From a virus, in the IMG/VR virus record IMGVR_UViG_3300028897_000330, positions 1 to 34,372 of that record: 34,372 nt of DNA; one strand, written 5' to 3'. Shown piece after piece: positions 1 to 6,049 of the stretch (position 1 is its first letter; every line of letters begins with the position of its first letter). A program made the position numbers and the translations under genes. The notes under the pieces are model-generated. The model did no database searches. It was not told where the DNA came from and worked only from the letters and a program-made list of their open reading frames with translations.

Positions 1-36
1 AGGATACATTCTGTTGAAGGGTAGTACTTCTGCCAT
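1..36 (-). CDS. Start of next packaging gene (partial; likely terminase large subunit)
   Basis: On the minus strand an ATG at 36-34 follows directly after the stop codon of the terminase small subunit (TAAATG, no gap) and stays open to the window edge for 12 codons (MAEVLPFNRMYP). Too little is present to recognise a family. The position directly downstream of the small terminase gene makes the large terminase subunit, the packaging ATPase/nuclease, the most likely identity. This is an inference from gene order only. Confidence 0.5.
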   Translation of the reverse strand, partial: MAEVLPFNRMYP

Positions 37-684
37 TTAGTCTTCTTTGCTTAGTGGTATGACCTGTCCTTTGGCCTTTTTCGGTTCTGTAATAGGAACG
101 CTGCCAAAAAGCGCGTCTGCGGCCTGCTTAATTTTTCTTGCTACTTCGCCGGGGTCGTCCACGCCTTCGCCATCCTTACCGAAAATCCCCAAATGTTCAC
201 CAAGCATCTTTAAGGCAGTTAATTTAGGATGGAGTTTGAGTTTTACGGTAGAAGTTCCGAAGCGGGTAGTAGATTCGCTAATTTCTGAAATGCAGGCGGT
301 CAAGCAACGCGGGATAGTACTGCTGTCTTTAACACTTATCTGCCCGCTTTCCCATTCCGCAAAGTCCATCATATTAGCAAATCCGATCATCATTAGTTCA
401 CGAAGTATATCGTCGGTATCCAAGTTGATCTTATTGCGTAGTACTTCTTGCTTCTCTTTTATGGCGGCTTGAACTTTGGGGTTTCGCAAGACTTCCCACG
501 CGCTAGTCTTACTTCCTTTATACCCTGCTGCCCTATACGCGCGGTAGGTGTCAAGGTCTTTCAAATACTCATCTACCAAGCGTTTGCGGCGAATGTCGAG
601 TTCGTCATAAGCCGTACTGCTACCGTCTTTTCGATTGCCCCCGCCGTTGCCGTTGCCGTTGCCGTTTCTTGTCAACCTTCGCAT
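37..684 (-). CDS. Phage terminase small subunit
   Basis: This 215-residue protein should recognise phage DNA ends and load the large terminase for packaging. After a Gly/Asn-rich disordered start (about residues 7-20), residues 30-85 have the usual small-terminase helix-turn-helix pattern: a helix with FVDEY-like spacing (RLVDEYLKDLDTYRAYRAAGYKG), then SAWEVLRNPKVQAAI. Residues about 86-165 are the conserved middle region (DDILRELMMIGFANMMDF, then LHPKLTALKMLGEHLGIF). The ATG at 684 has AAAGGGG upstream on the minus strand. The gene runs opposite to everything else in the window and abuts the next packaging gene, consistent with a separate late transcription unit. The family call is firm; the packaging strategy cannot be deduced. 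Confidence 0.9.
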   Translation of the reverse strand: MRRLTRNGNGNGNGGGNRKDGSSTAYDELDIRRKRLVDEYLKDLDTYRAYRAAGYKGSKTSAWEVLRNPKVQAAIKEKQEVLRNKINLDTDDILRELMMIGFANMMDFAEWESGQISVKDSSTIPRCLTACISEISESTTRFGTSTVKLKLHPKLTALKMLGEHLGIFGKDGEGVDDPGEVARKIKQAADALFGSVPITEPKKAKGQVIPLSKED

Positions 685-762
685 ACAAAAACCCCTTTAA
701 TAGCTTGTCTTCTACAGATATCTTAACTTTTTACAAAACGCAAAAGAATTTTAAAAATTAAA

Positions 763-793
763 TGTCACGTTGGGCCGGTTTATCTGATATAAT
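763..793 (+). promoter_or_regulatory. Phage promoter P1 (TGTCACGTT box + extended -10)
   Basis: TGTCACGTT (763-771) lies 22 nt (start to start) upstream of TGATATAAT (785-793), an extended -10. The same pair with the same 22-nt spacing recurs at 14447, 21023 and 27952. The upstream box is centred where a -35 element would lie but does not resemble TTGACA. The promoter faces the rightward genes and lies in the divergent gap from the packaging genes. Predicted +1 is near 800, almost at the ATG at 803. Confidence 0.85.
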
Positions 794-802
794 ATATATA
801 GA

Positions 803-1081
803 ATGGAAAATAGCATCAAATACGTACTTACAAGCCCATTCCACCATTGCCGGTTCTGTAGCTACCACGTCCGCAAGTGGTTTCGCAATGAATCGACAGA
901 AACCTACAAAGACGAAGACGGAAACGTTCACCAGTACAAAGCCGTAACCTATAATTCCGGTTTCCCCACATTGAAACGACACGTTCAAACCGATCATGGA
1001 CATTATAGCGCGGCGTTGGAAAAACACTTAGGGGCTTTGGACGATATTTTGGATTACATGGACGAAAATTGGGAAGGGTAG
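803..1081 (+). CDS. Small C2H2-type zinc-finger protein, possibly leaderless
   Basis: A 92-residue protein with CRFC near residue 16 and HVQTDH near residue 60, the ligand set of a C2H2/BED-like zinc finger, so a nucleic-acid or protein-binding role is plausible. The rest is hydrophilic and the C-terminus is acidic (LDDILDYMDENWEG). The ATG is only 10 nt after the -10 of P1 and no Shine-Dalgarno sequence fits before it, so the message is probably leaderless or nearly so. It is the first gene of the rightward cluster. Exact function is unknown. Confidence 0.7.
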   Translation: MENSIKYVLTSPFHHCRFCSYHVRKWFRNESTETYKDEDGNVHQYKAVTYNSGFPTLKRHVQTDHGHYSAALEKHLGALDDILDYMDENWEG

Positions 1082-1085
1082 TAAA

Positions 1086-1223
1086 ATGAAAAAGGTTACA
1101 GCGATCATATTGTTTTGTGTTGGCGGCGGGGTTGCCGGTATAGCTTCCGTCTATCTGTTTTCCAATCTTATTTACGACATTACCGACAAACGCCTTGCTA
1201 TTTACAGCGTTAGCAAGGCATAA
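1086..1223 (+). CDS. Small single-pass membrane protein
   Basis: A 45-residue protein starting MKKVTAIILFCVGGG. Residues about 4-27 form one hydrophobic helix (transmembrane segment or uncleaved signal), followed by a short polar tail ending SVSKA. Its ATG sits 4 nt after the upstream stop in the recurring GGGTAGTAAAATG initiation signal, which supports translation. No family recognised. It could be an early membrane-acting or host-modulating protein; that is inference from size and topology. Confidence 0.65.
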   Translation: MKKVTAIILFCVGGGVAGIASVYLFSNLIYDITDKRLAIYSVSKA

Positions 1224-1228
1224 ATAAA

Positions 1229-1345
1229 CTGTATAAAGATCGTGCAATACTGCTACCGTCACTTGATAAAGTGGACGCGGAATTTCTTGATGATTATTTC
1301 AAAGCGTTACTAGAAGAAATAAAGGGGGTACGAAATGAAGGATAA
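1229..1345 (+). CDS. Possible small gene without an ATG start
   Basis: The frame reads as an ordinary soluble phage protein of 38-41 residues (YKDRAILLPSLDKVDAEFLDD, then YFKALLEEIKG) but contains no ATG, GTG or TTG after the in-frame TAG at 1211. Candidate starts are CTG at 1229 or ATA at 1220, behind a weak AAGG. It ends overlapping the next gene start at 1335. It fills an otherwise unexplained gap in a tightly packed cluster. It may use a rare start, may have lost its start, or may not be translated. Confidence 0.35.
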   Translation: MYKDRAILLPSLDKVDAEFLDDYFKALLEEIKGVRNEG

Positions 1346-1496
1346 ATTCTGGTTGTGGTTGGCTCACCGTTTGCCGCGCAAACTGGTTTACTATGCTTCT
1401 ATCCGCTTAATGGCGCACGCGACGACCGGCGACTATTCGTACACGGTTGTTCCAGAACTAACAATAATGGAAGCGTTAGAACGTTGGGATACGTAA
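1335..1496 (+). CDS. Small conserved-looking phage protein
   Basis: A 53-residue protein, MKDKFWLWLAHRLPRKLVYYA, then SIRLMAHATTGDYSYTVVPEL and EALERWDT. The start has AAGGGGG 8 nt upstream (1322-1328). The pattern of an aromatic amphipathic N-terminal helix with basic residues and a C-terminal VPELTxMEALxRW resembles small hypothetical proteins common in tailed phages; I cannot attach a function. It overlaps the frame at 1229-1345 by 11 nt. Confidence 0.7.
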   Translation: MKDKFWLWLAHRLPRKLVYYASIRLMAHATTGDYSYTVVPELTIMEALERWDT

Positions 1497-1509
1497 AGGG
1501 GGTAGTAAA

Positions 1510-1701
1510 ATGAAAGAAATACCAGACAATATATTAAAGGGTGTTTGCAAAATGGGGCAGGGTGCGGCGTGCTGCCGGTACATAATCGTAGAACCGGATA
1601 TAGGTATTGTCTGCGCCAAGCTAACCAATATGAAAGCCGCTATCGACCACAACTTGCCGAACATGGTAGCACAAGGCGACAACTGCGAAGGGCTTAATTA
1701 A
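1510..1701 (+). CDS. Small cysteine-containing hypothetical protein
   Basis: 63 residues with six cysteines (C13, adjacent C21 and C22, C34 and a C-terminal CEG among them), so metal or cofactor binding is possible. An AAAGGGGGTAGTAAAATG initiation signal directly precedes it. The next gene starts 1 nt after its stop. No family recognised. Confidence 0.65.
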   Translation: MKEIPDNILKGVCKMGQGAACCRYIIVEPDIGIVCAKLTNMKAAIDHNLPNMVAQGDNCEGLN

Positions 1702-1702
1702 A

Positions 1703-1900
1703 ATGGAGCTTACAAAAGAAGGAAAGCAAGAATTTGCACTTGCTATTATATTATGGAAGGATTTCAAATCGGAAGGGCGGTTCGATCCAAAATTAACAAT
1801 TACTGCTATTAGAATGGCAAAAATGATAGGGGTAGAAAAAGAATACGACGAACTTATGACAAAAATACCGCCTATGAAAATAACACCAAGGGAAGGGTAG
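1703..1900 (+). CDS. Small helical hypothetical protein
   Basis: 65 residues, mostly predicted helix (KEGKQEFALAIILWKDFK; AIRMAKMIGVEKEYDELM), with a proline-rich end (IPPMKITPREG). Its start is 1 nt after the previous stop, with GAAGGG in the upstream gene as the only ribosome-binding candidate, so it is probably translationally coupled. Unknown function. Confidence 0.6.
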   Translation: MELTKEGKQEFALAIILWKDFKSEGRFDPKLTITAIRMAKMIGVEKEYDELMTKIPPMKITPREG

Positions 1901-1903
1901 CAA

Positions 1904-2299
1904 ATGAAAATAAAAGAAGTCTACATTCACATTGGCATACAATTTAGGGAAGGCAACGCTAACAAAGAAGCTATCGGGGAATACTGCGACAACCGCAATA
2001 TCATACTTACCGCCGATCATTACTTTATCGACGCCACGATAAAAGAAGAAATAATTCGGTGCGCCGAAGACCTAATAGAAGTGCTTAATGCAAGGATAGG
2101 CAAAAGCACTTCCAGTTGGGAAAAAGCGGTAGAACACTTCTATACGATAAAACACCACTATTTGAATTTGCAAAGCGATTATACGACAGTAGCTAATCCT
2201 ATTCCCGCCCTAACGATTGTATTCAAGCCCATTGAAGAACGCTACTTGAAAGGCGAACGAACCCCCGAACTATATAAAGAAATGATGGACGTGGAATAA
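1904..2299 (+). CDS. Hypothetical phage protein
   Basis: 131 residues. The N-terminal VYIHIGIQF followed by an acidic helical segment (IKEEIIRCAEDLIEVLNARI) suggests a small alpha/beta fold. GGGAAGGGTAGCAAATG precedes the start. The last base of its stop codon is shared with the ATG of the next gene (TAATG). No recognised domain. Confidence 0.7.
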   Translation: MKIKEVYIHIGIQFREGNANKEAIGEYCDNRNIILTADHYFIDATIKEEIIRCAEDLIEVLNARIGKSTSSWEKAVEHFYTIKHHYLNLQSDYTTVANPIPALTIVFKPIEERYLKGERTPELYKEMMDVE

Positions 2300-2496
2300 T
2301 GACAAAAGCTAATCCATGCACGATTCCCGGTTGCAAAGACTTCGCGCGCTATGTTAGCTTGGGTGTATGCAAAAATCATTATACAATGGCGCGGTTTCGT
2401 AGAAGAAAATTAAACTGTAGCTTGACTACTGCCGTAGCCTTGATAAAGGAAGAACAAAAATGGAAAACACAAAAGAAGAAAACGAAATTTGTTTAG
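2299..2496 (+). CDS. Small zinc-binding protein (CxxxxC..CxxH)
   Basis: 65 residues with C7-x4-C12 and GVC-x2-H at about 24-27, the short zinc motif often found at the N-terminus of phage HNH and sigma-like proteins; here it stands alone, followed by a strongly basic helix (RFRRRKLN) and a basic end (TQKKKTKFV). Nucleic-acid binding is likely by inference. It overlaps the previous stop by 1 nt and the next gene by 37 nt. Confidence 0.65.
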   Translation: MTKANPCTIPGCKDFARYVSLGVCKNHYTMARFRRRKLNCSLTTAVALIKEEQKWKTQKKKTKFV

Positions 2497-2771
2497 CTTG
2501 TGGTAGGTGCTGCCACTACATGACTTTTGTTTTGCATCCCGCGCCGAAGGACTTTAAAGAATACGTGGAGTTCTACGAAGCGCGCGGTTGTATGATTACC
2601 ATGCTAGCAACGGGGATAGCAGTTACAGTAAAAAGTCTTTGTCCCCATTTGAAATGGATCAACCTAGACCACGTATGCGACATATACGAAAAGCGTCCCG
2701 AACTATGCCGCAAGTACGACGGGCGGTTAGACCCGTTCTTTCGTAAATACTGCCAGTTGACGAAAGGGTAG
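2460..2771 (+). CDS. YkgJ-like CxxCGxCC cluster protein
   Basis: 103 residues. CLACGRCC at about 11-18, then CPHL, and CDIYEKRPELCRKY are the signature of the YkgJ/UPF0153 family, whose eight or so cysteines are thought to chelate zinc or iron. All the signature cysteines are present. The biochemical role of the family is not established. It starts 37 nt inside the upstream gene, behind GGAAGAACAAAAATG. Confidence 0.8.
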   Translation: MENTKEENEICLACGRCCHYMTFVLHPAPKDFKEYVEFYEARGCMITMLATGIAVTVKSLCPHLKWINLDHVCDIYEKRPELCRKYDGRLDPFFRKYCQLTKG

Positions 2772-2775
2772 TAAA

Positions 2776-2979
2776 ATGAACGATATATGCCCCCATTGTG
2801 GATATCCGGTAGAACTTCGAAATCCTTCCGGTTATTGCGACCATCTTTACTACCCCGATAACTGCGAATTCTGCAAAGCCTATTTGGATAAAACTTTTCA
2901 TGGGGCTTTCCTTCGCGTTCGTTGGACATGGCGGAATTTCGTTAAGACACTAAAGGAAGAACTATTCAAATGGAAATGA
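2776..2979 (+). CDS. Small zinc-ribbon protein
   Basis: 67 residues: CPHC (5-8), C21, then CEFC (30-33), a likely one- or two-zinc ribbon, followed by a basic aromatic helix (RVRWTWRNFVKTLKEELFKWK). Preceded by AAAGGGTAGTAAAATG with the upstream stop TAG inside the signal. Overlaps the next gene by 10 nt. No specific function recognised. Confidence 0.65.
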   Translation: MNDICPHCGYPVELRNPSGYCDHLYYPDNCEFCKAYLDKTFHGAFLRVRWTWRNFVKTLKEELFKWK

Positions 2980-3212
2980 GCGATTGGGAACTGGACGTTC
3001 CTACCGAAGTGCGCTGTCCGCATTGCTTTAGCATAGACGTTCGACGATACCGACGCGTTATAATGTTAGCTTGCGTATGGTATTATAAATGCAACGGGTG
3101 TAAACGCGTCGTTACAAAGGCTTATATGGCGGGCTTTTGGAAAGGGTTCCGAAAAGCCGAATGGCTGCACTACAAAAATACGGATTTCACCAAAGACAGG
3201 AAAGGGGGGTAG
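2970..3212 (+). CDS. Small zinc-ribbon protein
   Basis: 80 residues with CPHC near 17-20 and CNGC near 41-44, spaced like a rubredoxin-type zinc ribbon, and a basic C-terminus. Translationally coupled with the previous gene (10-nt overlap). Third zinc-binding protein in a row in this cluster; likely an RNA, DNA or protein-binding accessory factor. An alternate start two codons later (MSDW) is equally possible. Confidence 0.65.
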   Translation: MEMSDWELDVPTEVRCPHCFSIDVRRYRRVIMLACVWYYKCNGCKRVVTKAYMAGFWKGFRKAEWLHYKNTDFTKDRKGG

Positions 3213-3218
3213 TAAAAA

Positions 3219-3365
3219 ATGAAAGCTTTTATAGGTATGTGGATCACAATTCCGTTATGGTCTTTTCTTTTGTTGCTTGTTCTGGTAATAGTGGCATTGT
3301 TCTTATCTTATAACATGGGATGGAAAGACGGACTACGCGGTAGAAGACTAACAAGGGGGTATTAA
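3219..3365 (+). CDS. Small single-pass membrane protein
   Basis: 48 residues. Residues about 4-32 are strongly hydrophobic (WSFLLLLVLVIVALFL), followed by a basic tail (KDGLRGRRLTRGY), giving one transmembrane helix with a positive-inside C-terminus. AAGGGGGGTAGTAAAAAATG precedes it. Its stop TAA overlaps the next ATG by one base. It is near the NlpC/P60 gene, so a holin-like role is conceivable, but a single helix this short is not diagnostic. Confidence 0.65.
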   Translation: MKAFIGMWITIPLWSFLLLLVLVIVALFLSYNMGWKDGLRGRRLTRGY

Positions 3366-3565
3366 TGCTAACACGACATTACGTAATAGCAGAATCAGAA
3401 AACCGGGAAGACTTAATGAACGTAGTAAATACGTATTGGAAAGAAGGATATCGGCCCCACGGTTCGATTTCCATTTGCTTTGTTCCCGAACACCGGTTAT
3501 ACGATAACACGTATGTAAAGGAACGCTATATTTACGCGCAAGTAATGATGAAAAAGGGGGTATAG
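3365..3565 (+). CDS. DUF1737-like small protein
   Basis: 66 residues. The pattern YVIAES.N...L...VNTYWKEGYRPHGSISI followed by YAQVMMKKG resembles DUF1737-type proteins, which have a short beta-alpha-beta fold (VNxxIxxGWxPxGG and YxQAM motifs). Function of that family is unknown. Starts at the overlapping TAATG with AAGGGGGT upstream inside the previous gene. Confidence 0.65.
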   Translation: MLTRHYVIAESENREDLMNVVNTYWKEGYRPHGSISICFVPEHRLYDNTYVKERYIYAQVMMKKGV

Positions 3566-3566
3566 C

Positions 3567-4040
3567 ATGGATCGATTTTACGAAGCACAAATGCGCGAAG
3601 TATTTATGCGCGTCGCTTGGTCAAATATCAATCGTCCCTATACTTGGGGCGGCGACGATCCAAGCGGCTTTGATTGTTCCGGTCTGGTAGTAGAATGTTC
3701 CAAGGCTGTCGGTCTTATGGGGCGGCAGCAGGACGCTACCGCCGATATGATCTACCAACGTTACCGGGACGCTTTCGGCCCGCCGAATCCGAATAGTACT
3801 TTTATCGACGAAGGTTGGCTTTGCTTCTGGAAAAGTTCTGTTTCGGATAAAATGGTTCATATCGAAATTGCTATTAACCCGTATCTGTCAATCGGCGCGG
3901 CGGGCGGCGGAAGCAACGTAAAAACGCCCGAAGACGCTTGGAAGTACAACGCCTATATCAAGGTTAGGCCGATTCGCGGACGCGGCAATTTTGCGGGCGC
4001 TTACGACGCAATGCGTTTACTATGGGTACATAATGAATAA
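3567..4040 (+). CDS. NlpC/P60-family cell-wall peptidase
   Basis: 157 residues, a single-domain NlpC/P60 cysteine peptidase. The hallmark YTWGGDDPSGFDCSGLV places the catalytic cysteine at C37, and VHIEIA places the catalytic histidine at H98. Family members cleave gamma-D-glutamyl-diaminopimelate or related bonds in peptidoglycan stem peptides. No signal peptide or separate wall-binding domain is present, so it could act as an endolysin needing a holin, or as a virion or cytoplasmic hydrolase. Preceded by AAAAAGGGGGTATAGCATG, 1 nt after the previous stop. Confidence 0.88.
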   Translation: MDRFYEAQMREVFMRVAWSNINRPYTWGGDDPSGFDCSGLVVECSKAVGLMGRQQDATADMIYQRYRDAFGPPNPNSTFIDEGWLCFWKSSVSDKMVHIEIAINPYLSIGAAGGGSNVKTPEDAWKYNAYIKVRPIRGRGNFAGAYDAMRLLWVHNE

Positions 4041-4326
4041 ACCAAAACGATTCGCAATCAATTTCACCGAAGTAAAAAGGCGTAAGGATAAAGCTATTCC
4101 GGTCGAAGCCGATAACGACTATCCGGTTTCGCCCCCGTACAAAGGGCAATGGTTCCCGGTATCAGTAGCGGCTTATCTATACGAATGTTCCCGGCAGACC
4201 ATTAACCTTTTAATAGCAAGCGGTCGGGTACGGTCGGTCAAATACCCCGGTTCCCCGGCCCTTGTATCAATGGACGATCTACGGACGCTTCAACCTTACG
4301 GCATCAATGCCGATCTTGCCAAATAA
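4033..4326 (+). CDS. Excisionase/MerR-like helix-turn-helix protein
   Basis: 97 residues from the ATG at 4033, which overlaps the NlpC/P60 stop by 8 nt. A start at 3991 would add 14 residues with no better signal. After a basic N-terminus, residues about 38-85 (WFPVSVAAYLYECSRQTINLL, then SGRVRSVKYPGSPALVSMDDL) match the winged HTH_17 fold of excisionase-type regulators: a site-selection helix followed by a wing and a dimerising end. As the last gene before the control region at 4327-4720 with several dyads, it may regulate that region. A transcriptional or DNA-architectural role is inferred. Confidence 0.75.
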   Translation: MNKPKRFAINFTEVKRRKDKAIPVEADNDYPVSPPYKGQWFPVSVAAYLYECSRQTINLLIASGRVRSVKYPGSPALVSMDDLRTLQPYGINADLAK

Positions 4327-4366
4327 AGCCCGATAGGACGCTTTAGAAGCTGAATACCGGGCTTTC
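4327..4366 (+). terminator. Weak terminator-like double hairpin
   Basis: AGCCCG (4327-4332) pairs with CGGGCT (4358-4363) around a second small stem GCTT/AAGC (4340-4343 with 4347-4350). It starts immediately after the stop of the upstream gene. Only TTT follows before a C run, so it is not a strong intrinsic terminator. Confidence 0.35.
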
Positions 4367-4379
4367 CCCTGTCAAGGCA

Positions 4380-4419
4380 TTATCTGTACTGATAACCGAT
4401 TATTTGGCCTGATAATCGG
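4380..4419. promoter_or_regulatory. Two adjacent operator-like dyads
   Basis: TTATC (4380-4384) is inverted as GATAA (4391-4395), and CCGATTAT (4396-4403) is inverted perfectly as ATAATCGG (4412-4419) across 8 nt. Adjacent dyads in a gene-free control region suggest regulator binding sites; the neighbouring helix-turn-helix gene at 4033 is a candidate ligand. Confidence 0.4.
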
Positions 4420-4461
4420 CCCGCCCTTATTCCCCAAAAAAGCTATCAAAGCCAGTAACGG

Positions 4462-4663
4462 CGCGGGTTTGCGGGCGGTCGATTCCCCGAATTTGCCCCA
4501 AATCTGGTACTTTTTCATTAGACCAAACCCTTTGAAATCATTAGAAATAATAGCTAAAAAAAGTGCATTTTTTTTATAAAATATTGAAAAAATTTGCATT
4601 TTTTAAACCCGCATGGTTGTAGGCTTTGCGGGCAATTTTAGGTCAATTTAGCGCAAACCCGCG
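4462..4663. repeat. 12-bp inverted repeat bracketing an AT-rich block (candidate origin)
   Basis: CGCGGGTTTGCG at 4462-4473 recurs inverted and perfect at 4652-4663. Between them, roughly 4531-4608 is very AT-rich with A/T runs, and GCGGG-type words recur at 4471, 4607 (inverted) and 4628. Iterated short words around an AT-rich segment resemble replication origins with an unwinding element, but no initiator box of known type is recognisable, so this is a candidate only. Confidence 0.4.
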
Positions 4664-4684
4664 TCAATAGGGAATCTACAGGGG

Positions 4685-4722
4685 TTGACAGAATGTAAAC
4701 TTTCATGGTATGATGAACCATG
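4685..4722 (+). promoter_or_regulatory. Sigma70-type promoter P5 with overlapping dyad
   Basis: TTGACA (4685-4690), an 18-nt spacer and TATGAT (4709-4714) with TG one base upstream form a near-consensus promoter. A perfect dyad CATGGT (4704-4709) / ACCATG (4717-4722) overlaps the -10 and predicted start and is well placed for repression. Unlike P1-P4 it lacks the TGTCACGTT box. It would drive the hairpin-rich segment and probably the operon from 5369. Confidence 0.75.
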
Positions 4723-5342
4723 TTCAACGGTTCAACGATATTGAGTTTTTCAGTTAACACGGCAGGCGCGGCAAGCGCGGCGCTTAAAGCCCCTGCCGAC
4801 AATTCAACCCGCGCGGTGCGAGTAGACGGAACGCAGGCGGTTAAATCCGCATCTCACGCGGCGGCGCAATCAAGCCCCGCCCCGGCTTTCAAGATAGCGG
4901 GGGAACGTGAAGGGGAACACCTTGTAAGGCCGTTTAACGCAACTACTCATACGGACACGTCGAAAGCAGCGCAACGGTAGCAACGGTAGGCGGAAGCATC
5001 AACCGGAAAATCCGCAATTGCGAAGCATAGGGCATTTGGCCCCGGCGACGCGACCGCCCGAAGGTCGGATATGGGCGGTGCAACCAAGACCGACAACGGA
5101 ACGAACGCGAATCCCGAAGTAATTCTACGCAGCGCGTATGCCGTACGCGCGAAACGGTTTTGCCCGATCCCCCACCCCCAATAGGGCATCCACGCGACGA
5201 CCGATTTACCCCTTAATAGCGGCTTTAGTAGAAGGTACGCGGAAGACCGCGCCGAATCTTTCGAGTAGGCGCGCAGCGGAGTAGTTCCGTTAGAAATTGC
5301 CTTTTGGCTTTACTCCAGAATTTGAACTATTCGAATTCTGAA
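4720..5342 (+). ncRNA. Candidate large structured RNA or long structured leader
   Basis: About 620 nt downstream of P5, richer in GC than the flanking genes and without convincing coding. Many perfect local stems are visible: CGGCAGG/CCTGCCG enclosing AAGCG-CGG-CGCTT (4760-4799); GCGG/CCGC (4837-4850); CCCCGC/GCGGGG (about 4875-4902); GCGGA/TCCGC (4990-5014); CCGCCC/GGGCGG (about 5055-5080); GCGCGTA-TGCCG-TACGCGC (about 5132-5150); TGCCC/GGGCA (about 5161-5188); CGCGG-AAGA-CCGCG (about 5238-5251); CGGA/TCCG; and an 11-bp stem at 5316-5340. The segment could be an independent ncRNA of the size class of GOLLD/ROOL-type phage RNAs or the 5' leader of the 5369 operon. No terminator is evident at its end. 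I cannot match it to a known family by eye. Confidence 0.6.
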
Positions 5343-5368
5343 TTGAAACCAAAAGGGGGACTTATAAA

Positions 5369-5518
5369 ATGGCAAAGCACGAAACTTGGGAAGTATGGAA
5401 AGCGAACGATGGTTGGTGGAAAGTACAGTTTCCGAAAGGCATTATGTCTTACCGTTTGAAGCGCGACGCGGAAGCGGTAGCAGAAGCCTGCAAGAATCTG
5501 GAAGACAACGACAAGTAA
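5369..5518 (+). CDS. Small hypothetical protein, first gene of the hairpin operon
   Basis: 49 residues, MAKHETWEVWKANDGWWKVQF, then SYRLKRDAEAVAEACKNLED: a short beta-hairpin followed by one helix. The start has AAAAGGGGGACTTATAAAATG, the recurring initiation signal of this operon. It opens the series of genes separated by hairpins and follows the structured segment. No recognised family. Confidence 0.7.
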   Translation: MAKHETWEVWKANDGWWKVQFPKGIMSYRLKRDAEAVAEACKNLEDNDK

Positions 5519-5566
5519 AACCTTTATCGAAAGCATAACTTCGGTTGTGCTTTCCATTAAGGGTTT
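5517..5566 (+). repeat. Intercistronic UUCG hairpin 1
   Basis: Inner 11-bp stem 5529-5539 with 5544-5554 capped by C(TTCG)G; outer stem AAACCTTTAT with ATTAAGGGTTT. It begins at the stop codon of the 5369 gene. The 3' outer strand can alternatively pair with AACCCTT just downstream (5568-5574). No U-tract follows, so it is not a standard terminator. Confidence 0.85.
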
Positions 5567-5607
5567 AACCCTTAGATAGACCAACCAACCAAAAGGGGGA
5601 CTTAAAC

Positions 5608-5964
5608 ATGAAACCGGAAATTATGAAACACTTCGTAGAAGTAGCTTTAAAGGCTGTCGATTGCAAACCGGACGTAACCATTCAAACGGATTTTTCCGAC
5701 GAAACCGATTTTGCTATCAACGTCGGCGACGGTGAATTTGTCTTCTATATTATGAAAGACAAATTTCATTTGGACGTAGCGCACTATTCACCGGGAACCT
5801 ATTATGAACCGCCCGACGTTGATATAGAAGAACTTGTTTTCCCGTCTTTTGCAAAAGCGTTAGATGAAATGTGCAAGCGGGTACTGGACGATACCATTTC
5901 TAATATCGCGCTTGATATCGAATTCGCGAAGGACGAAGAAAGCGGGTACTTGGAAAGTCTGTAA
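5608..5964 (+). CDS. Hypothetical acidic phage protein
   Basis: 118 residues, acidic, with alternating strand-like segments (DVTIQTDF, DFAINVGDGEFVFYIM, KFHLDVAHY) and a helical C-terminus (FAKALDEMCKRVLDDTISNIA), suggesting a small alpha/beta domain. Start preceded by AAAAGGGGGACTTAAACATG. Flanked by hairpins 1 and 2. No recognised family. Confidence 0.75.
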   Translation: MKPEIMKHFVEVALKAVDCKPDVTIQTDFSDETDFAINVGDGEFVFYIMKDKFHLDVAHYSPGTYYEPPDVDIEELVFPSFAKALDEMCKRVLDDTISNIALDIEFAKDEESGYLESL

Positions 5965-6013
5965 AATCTTTATCGGGCGCATTACTTCGGTTGTGCGTCC
6001 TATTAAGGATTTT
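5963..6013 (+). repeat. Intercistronic UUCG hairpin 2
   Basis: Inner stem 5975-5985 with 5990-6000, loop TTCG, one T-T mismatch. Outer strands AAAATCTTTAT and ATTAAGGATTTT keep complementarity although their sequence differs from hairpin 1 (a compensatory change). A second alternative stem AAGGAT/ATCCTT lies just downstream. Confidence 0.85.
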
Positions 6014-6049
6014 ACTTCGATCCTTAAAACCAAAAAGGGGGACTTAAAA

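Noticed and set aside
47-726. Plus-strand open frames at 47-472 and 448-726
   Set aside because: They are antisense shadows of the clearly recognisable terminase small subunit.
4720-4980. 86-codon open frame starting at the 4685 promoter
   Set aside because: It lacks a ribosome-binding site, has Ala/Ser/Thr-rich low-information sequence, sits in the hairpin-rich segment and does not share the GAG depletion of real genes. RNA is the better reading.
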